A DNA stretch of 44,654 nt from JAWXTP01 sp044433415 (lineage in GTDB: Bacteria; Bacteroidota; Bacteroidia; Bacteroidales; Rikenellaceae). Location: the NCBI GenBank assembly GCA_044433415.1, contig JAWXTP010000011.1, forward strand, positions 1 through 44,654, read 5' to 3'. The translations under genes were made by a program, and so were the position numbers. How positions within the stretch are numbered: the first letter of the stretch is position 1; each line of letters begins with the position of its first letter. Below, piece after piece: positions 41,941-44,654 of the stretch. Below the pieces are notes generated by a model. It did no database searches. It was not told where the DNA came from and was given only the letters and a program-made list of their open reading frames with translations.

Positions 41941-42603
41941 ATGATACATACAGAACAAGAAATTATAAACTTGAAGCAGCTTATCGCTGAGATGTGGCAG
42001 CTTGTAGATTCTCAGGTTAAGAAGTCAAAAACGGCTTTGCTAGAGAATGATAAAGAATGCGCTCACGAAATTATATATCGCGAGAAAAGCGTAAACTCTT
42101 ATGAACTATTGATGGATAGAGAGTGCGAAAATTTTATTGCACTTTTTAACCCTGTAGCCGTGGATTTGCGATTTGTACTAGCGCTTATAAAAATAAATAA
42201 TAACCTTGAACGTATAGGTGACTTCGCAGAAGGTATAGCACGCTTTGTTGTTAGTAAACAGTATAAAGATATACCTCAAGAACTTATCGCTGAACTTCAA
42301 CTTGATACTATGTTCGATGAAGTTATTAATATCTTAGATATCACAAAACGCGCTCTTCTTAAAGAAGATACTAAAATCGCGGCTAAAGTATTCCTAGCGG
42401 ATGATAGCATAGATGATATCAATAATAATGCCGCTAAAGTGCTTGCAAAATACGTTGCTACATCACCAGAAATGGGCGAAAGCGCTCTGCTTCTTTACGC
42501 TTGTATTCGTCGTCTAGAACGTATAGGAGACCGTTGTAATAATATCGCGGAAGATATTATTTTCTATATTGACGCTAAAGAAATGAGACACGATTCTAAA
42601 TAA
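41941..42603 (+). CDS. phoU: Phosphate transport regulator PhoU
   Basis: The 220-residue all-helical protein is made of two related three-helix bundles with the family metal-binding motifs: AVDLRFVLALIKINNNLERIGDFAEGIA (first) and LYACIRRLERIGDRCNNIAEDIIF (second). It links PstB activity to the PhoR sensor to keep the Pho regulon off in phosphate-rich conditions. It is separated from pstB by 374 nt of repeats, so it may have its own promoter. A long hairpin follows the stop. Confidence 0.95.
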   Translation: MIHTEQEIINLKQLIAEMWQLVDSQVKKSKTALLENDKECAHEIIYREKSVNSYELLMDRECENFIALFNPVAVDLRFVLALIKINNNLERIGDFAEGIARFVVSKQYKDIPQELIAELQLDTMFDEVINILDITKRALLKEDTKIAAKVFLADDSIDDINNNAAKVLAKYVATSPEMGESALLLYACIRRLERIGDRCNNIAEDIIFYIDAKEMRHDSK

Positions 42604-42620
42604 AACTGGGTTGTCCTGTT

Positions 42621-42671
42621 TAAATTTAAGTGCCTAATAGAAGTTGAACTTCTATTGGGCACTTAAATTTA
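42621..42671 (+). terminator. phoU terminator hairpin
   Basis: The left arm TAAATTTAAGTGCC (42621-42634) plus AATAGAAGTT pairs with AACTTCTATT plus GGCACTTAAATTTA (42647-42671), about 24 bp with one wobble. It begins 18 nt after the phoU stop. Confidence 0.8.
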
Positions 42672-42738
42672 TATCACAATCGAGCGACAAGCTAAAAGCC
42701 AACACCTTTACCCTCCAGCATTTTCCTGTAAATTTGTT

Positions 42739-42790
42739 TTACACAAATATTGTTACGATATTTGTGTAACGTAAATTATGTAATACAACA
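42739..42790. promoter_or_regulatory. hipA 3' hairpin and stray Fic-leader-like repeat
   Basis: TTACACAAATAT (42739-42750) and ATATTTGTGTAA (42758-42769) form a perfect 12-bp stem about 48 nt after the hipA stop. Next to it, GTAAATTATGTAATACAACA (42771-42790) resembles the 25-nt unit of the Fic leader (AAATTACGTGTAACACAACA) with a few changes. Confidence 0.5.
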
Positions 42791-42816
42791 AATTTTTACA
42801 CCAGTTTCTAAAAGTC

Positions 42817-43926
42817 TCATTTTATTTTTGTTTTCTGTATAATAGGTGCACAATTTTCTATCATCTCATCTATTATTTCATTACATCGACCTTCTGACAA
42901 CTTAGCGCTTTTACCTACTGTCAACACATCTTTCCGTGTTGGATTTCCATTATAATTAGCCGATGTAGCATGCTGTCCATAGTAACCACTGCTACAAAGA
43001 GTAAGGTCGTATGCAGGTGCTAACTCCCACGAGGCTTCACGGCAAATAAAGCTAAAATTTTTCACATGGTCATCTTTATTACCACTCAGGATATTAAATA
43101 TCATACGCCTAAACATCTGTTCTACTTGTTCTTTTGATTGAGTAAGATAACCTGTAAGATGTAATAAAGTTCTATAATCCATCTTAGGCATAAAAATAGA
43201 TTCATTTAACAGGGCGCCTGCTGTAGCCACATGTAGACGTGTTCCATTATCATCACAGTCAAACCTTTTTGATGCGAAATACTTACCTTCTACAAGTTTA
43301 AAATCAGGCGTTACTATACCACACTTACGCGCTACCTCATTATACTTATACTCCATAACTCCCATATCTTTAGGGTCATAGGTATGTCTAAATTTCACTA
43401 ACCATCTTCCTGCATCATCTTTCATCAAGCATTTAGGTCTACAACCTCCTGAGTTACCACTATTAAAGTAAAGCACATCTTCATCTTTATCAGTTTTCTC
43501 ACTAAGTACAAGCAAAGCAAGTTCCTGAAGTTCGTCCAATTCAGGTAAAATTTTATGTTCTCCTACATAAGTCTCTGGAACATAACATAGGGCACCCAAA
43601 CCTGCATCCCCCACTATACTTAATCGCTGTAAAGGGTTCAACTCAAATTCATTGACACCTTGTTTCTTCAAGATTCTATTTAGCAAATATCTACCATAAC
43701 CATCAGGCATACTATCTTCAAAGATTCCGAAATTCCCATAAAATGGTTCTGGTTTTGCAACAAACAATCCAGGCTTAAGAGGCAAATCAAGAGGAGAAAT
43801 AGAAAATCCATTTGCCAACCATTCTGCATCATATTGAAACACGCATTTCCCATTATCTGGACTCATACGCAAGCATCCAACTATACGCTCACGATATTTT
43901 ACTATTAATTTATCTACCTTTTTCAT
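42817..43926 (-). CDS. hipA: HipA-type serine/threonine kinase toxin
   Basis: The 369-residue protein has the HipA layout. The N-terminal domain has GNFGIFEDSMPDGYGRYLLNR and NPLQRLSIVGDAGLGAL. A Ser/Gly loop NSGGCRPK (about 150-158) lies in the region of the regulatory autophosphorylation site. The nucleotide Lys is in RWLVKFRH. The catalytic core is FNILSGNKDDHVKNFSF (about 277-293), and the metal Asp is in LAPAYDLT. HipA phosphorylates a translation factor or aminoacyl-tRNA synthetase (GltX in E. coli) and causes dormancy. At 369 residues it is shorter than E. coli HipA (440) but keeps the catalytic residues. It overlaps hipB by 17 nt. Confidence 0.88.
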   Translation of the reverse strand: MKKVDKLIVKYRERIVGCLRMSPDNGKCVFQYDAEWLANGFSISPLDLPLKPGLFVAKPEPFYGNFGIFEDSMPDGYGRYLLNRILKKQGVNEFELNPLQRLSIVGDAGLGALCYVPETYVGEHKILPELDELQELALLVLSEKTDKDEDVLYFNSGNSGGCRPKCLMKDDAGRWLVKFRHTYDPKDMGVMEYKYNEVARKCGIVTPDFKLVEGKYFASKRFDCDDNGTRLHVATAGALLNESIFMPKMDYRTLLHLTGYLTQSKEQVEQMFRRMIFNILSGNKDDHVKNFSFICREASWELAPAYDLTLCSSGYYGQHATSANYNGNPTRKDVLTVGKSAKLSEGRCNEIIDEMIENCAPIIQKTKIK

Positions 43927-44227
43927 CGCGACCTCGTTGACGGTTTTTATTTTTATTTATCTGGTCTAACTCCTCTATCGTATTATATTTTGGTTCTGAC
44001 AACACAAGTTTAATATCGTCACTATGCCCTAGAGCTTTCACAATTGAAAGAAAGGACTGTAAAGATATTGTATGTTCCTGTTCGAACTTTGCAATAGTTG
44101 GAGCTGGCACATCACTAAGACGTGAAAGTGCCGCACGAGAGAGTCCTTTTTCAAGTCGTCGTCTCTGTACCTTACTAGCTAATTGTTCCGCCAACTCCTC
44201 GGGCGTATCCAAATCAAAGTAATACAT
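43910..44227 (-). CDS. hipB: HipB-like Xre-family antitoxin
   Basis: The ATG at 44227 (MYYFDLDTPEELAEQLASKV) is preferred; the open frame reaches 44266 but that stretch overlaps the operator-like dyad. The protein of about 105 residues has an Xre helix-turn-helix (LASKVQRRRLEKGLSRAALSRLSDVPAPTIAKFEQEHTISLQSFLSIVKALG, about 17-67) and a basic C-terminal tail (KNKNRQRGRDEKGR) that overlaps the hipA start. It should bind HipA and repress its own operon through sites just upstream. Confidence 0.85.
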   Translation of the reverse strand: MYYFDLDTPEELAEQLASKVQRRRLEKGLSRAALSRLSDVPAPTIAKFEQEHTISLQSFLSIVKALGHSDDIKLVLSEPKYNTIEELDQINKNKNRQRGRDEKGR

Positions 44228-44230
44228 AAT

Positions 44231-44291
44231 AAATACTATTATATCTGTTATCTCAAATATTCGCACTTAGCGAATACTATTATATCTCTTA
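44231..44291. promoter_or_regulatory. hipBA operator region
   Basis: The inverted repeat TATTCGC (44258-44264) and GCGAATA (44270-44276) has a 5-bp spacer. It is flanked by direct repeats AATACTATTATATCTSTTA at 44232-44250 and 44273-44291, 41 bp apart (about four helical turns). The sites lie between the promoter and hipB, as expected for autorepression. Confidence 0.65.
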
Positions 44292-44323
44292 CAAAGATAA
44301 CAAATACTTTACAAAAAATCAAA
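44292..44323 (-). promoter_or_regulatory. Bacteroidetes-type promoter of hipBA
   Basis: On the minus strand TTTG (44320-44323), 20 nt, TATCTTTG (44292-44299): a full consensus match about 65 nt upstream of the chosen hipB start. Confidence 0.8.
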
Positions 44324-44339
44324 AATAGCGCACAAAAAA

Positions 44340-44394
44340 GAAGAAGAAAAGAAGAAGAAAAGAAGAAGAAAAGAAGAAGAAAAGAAGAAGAAAG
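44340..44394 (+). repeat. Five 11-bp GAAGAAGAAAA purine repeats
   Basis: Four exact units and one variant (ending AAAG) form a pure purine tract of 55 bp between the hipBA promoter and the following hairpin. No coding role is supported. Confidence 0.92.
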
Positions 44395-44399
44395 AAAAT

Positions 44400-44453
44400 A
44401 AAAAAACAAGTATAACATTTCATCATAAGATGAAACATTACACTTGTTTTTTT
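44400..44453. terminator. Bidirectional hairpin terminator with T run
   Basis: AAAAAAACAAGT (44400-44411) pairs with ACTTGTTTTTTT (44442-44453), extended inside by CATTTCATC/GATGAAACA-type pairing with mismatches. It is flanked by A/T tracts suited to both directions, and it isolates hipBA from whatever lies to the right. Confidence 0.75.
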
Positions 44454-44511
44454 AACGCACACGCCATATATTTTGCACATCCCCTTTAACCAAACTAGGG
44501 TTTGTTACCAT

Positions 44512-44654
44512 GAGCGCTACATAACGTCCACGATTGTCCGCTTTTTCCAAGAATGGTCTAGGGAATCTCTAACAGCTATGCTTTAACGCTTTCAAATTTT
44601 AAAGCCTCATCTTTTAATTTTATAAAATGCGCCATAGGAACCGCTATGGCTTAT
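44512..44654. repeat. Truncated family-2 copy joined to a family-1 copy
   Basis: CCATGAGCG...CGTCCACGATTGTCCGC leads into a family-2 arm (CTTTTTCCAAGAATGG, 44541-44556) that stops abruptly. A family-1 element follows at once (AGGGAATCTCTAA... from about 44560) and runs to the window end through its apex GCCATAGGAACCGCTATGGC. This looks like insertion of family 1 into, or recombination with, family 2. No gene is seen in 44454-44654. Confidence 0.75.

Noticed and set aside
44183..44401. Plus-strand open frame ending in Lys/Arg/Glu repeats near the window end
   Set aside because: It overlaps hipB and its promoter antisense and is extended only by the purine tandem repeat.

Overview
The window looks like chromosomal DNA of a low-GC Bacteroidales bacterium. 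The evidence is a DUF4251 protein, a C69 dipeptidase, an S1 sulfatase, a PstC with a large extracytoplasmic insertion, a 7TM-AraC regulator, and repeated promoters of the Bacteroidetes primary-sigma type (TTTG, 19-20 nt, TAnnTTTG) ahead of many genes. No rRNA, tRNA, CRISPR array, transposase or integrase was recognised. I could not assign a genus.

Layout. 1-3.6 kb: a terminator from an upstream gene, a DUF4251 protein, an OmpA-like lipoprotein, then pyrH-frr separated by a (GTAA)20 microsatellite. 3.6-12.7 kb (minus strand): an AddB-like PD-(D/E)XK nuclease, a C69 dipeptidase, a three-gene heterodisulfide-reductase-like membrane redox operon (hdrA-like, hdrC-like, membrane hdrD-like), and a glucosaminidase with LysM domains. 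13-23.5 kb: a sulfatase and recQ, an operon of GT2, GT39-like and GH31 proteins, a two-module carbohydrate esterase, and a membrane AraC-type regulator. 23.5-26.1 kb: an AT-rich gene-free kilobase with iterated short repeats next to a DUF6291 protein and a DnaC-like ATPase, which together resemble a replication module. 26.1-34.1 kb: housekeeping genes (RelA/SpoT homologue, ribE, cdd, lpxB, trmD, MBL hydrolase, rlmD). 34.2-37.4 kb: accessory genes, a DUF234 ATPase and an AbiEi-like/Fic fusion with four 25-nt repeats in its leader. 37.5-42.6 kb: pstSCAB-phoU behind a Pho-box-like repeat. 42.8-44.3 kb: a hipBA toxin-antitoxin pair.

Between the genes lie at least three dispersed imperfect-palindrome families. 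Family 1 is about 169 bp when complete, ends in TTAAGGGAACTTCTAA-type inverted repeats, and several times starts just downstream of a promoter. Family 2 is exactly 121 bp in three copies, all just after stop codons. Family 3 carries a GACAAGCG core, mostly 3' of genes. Several tandem repeats start at or overlap stop codons.

The strongest leads are the AbiEi-Fic fusion with its repeat leader, the origin-like region beside the helicase-loader pair, the two palindrome families with opposite preferences (5' leader versus 3' end), and the membrane Hdr-like operon. All calls come from reading the sequence; no database search was run.
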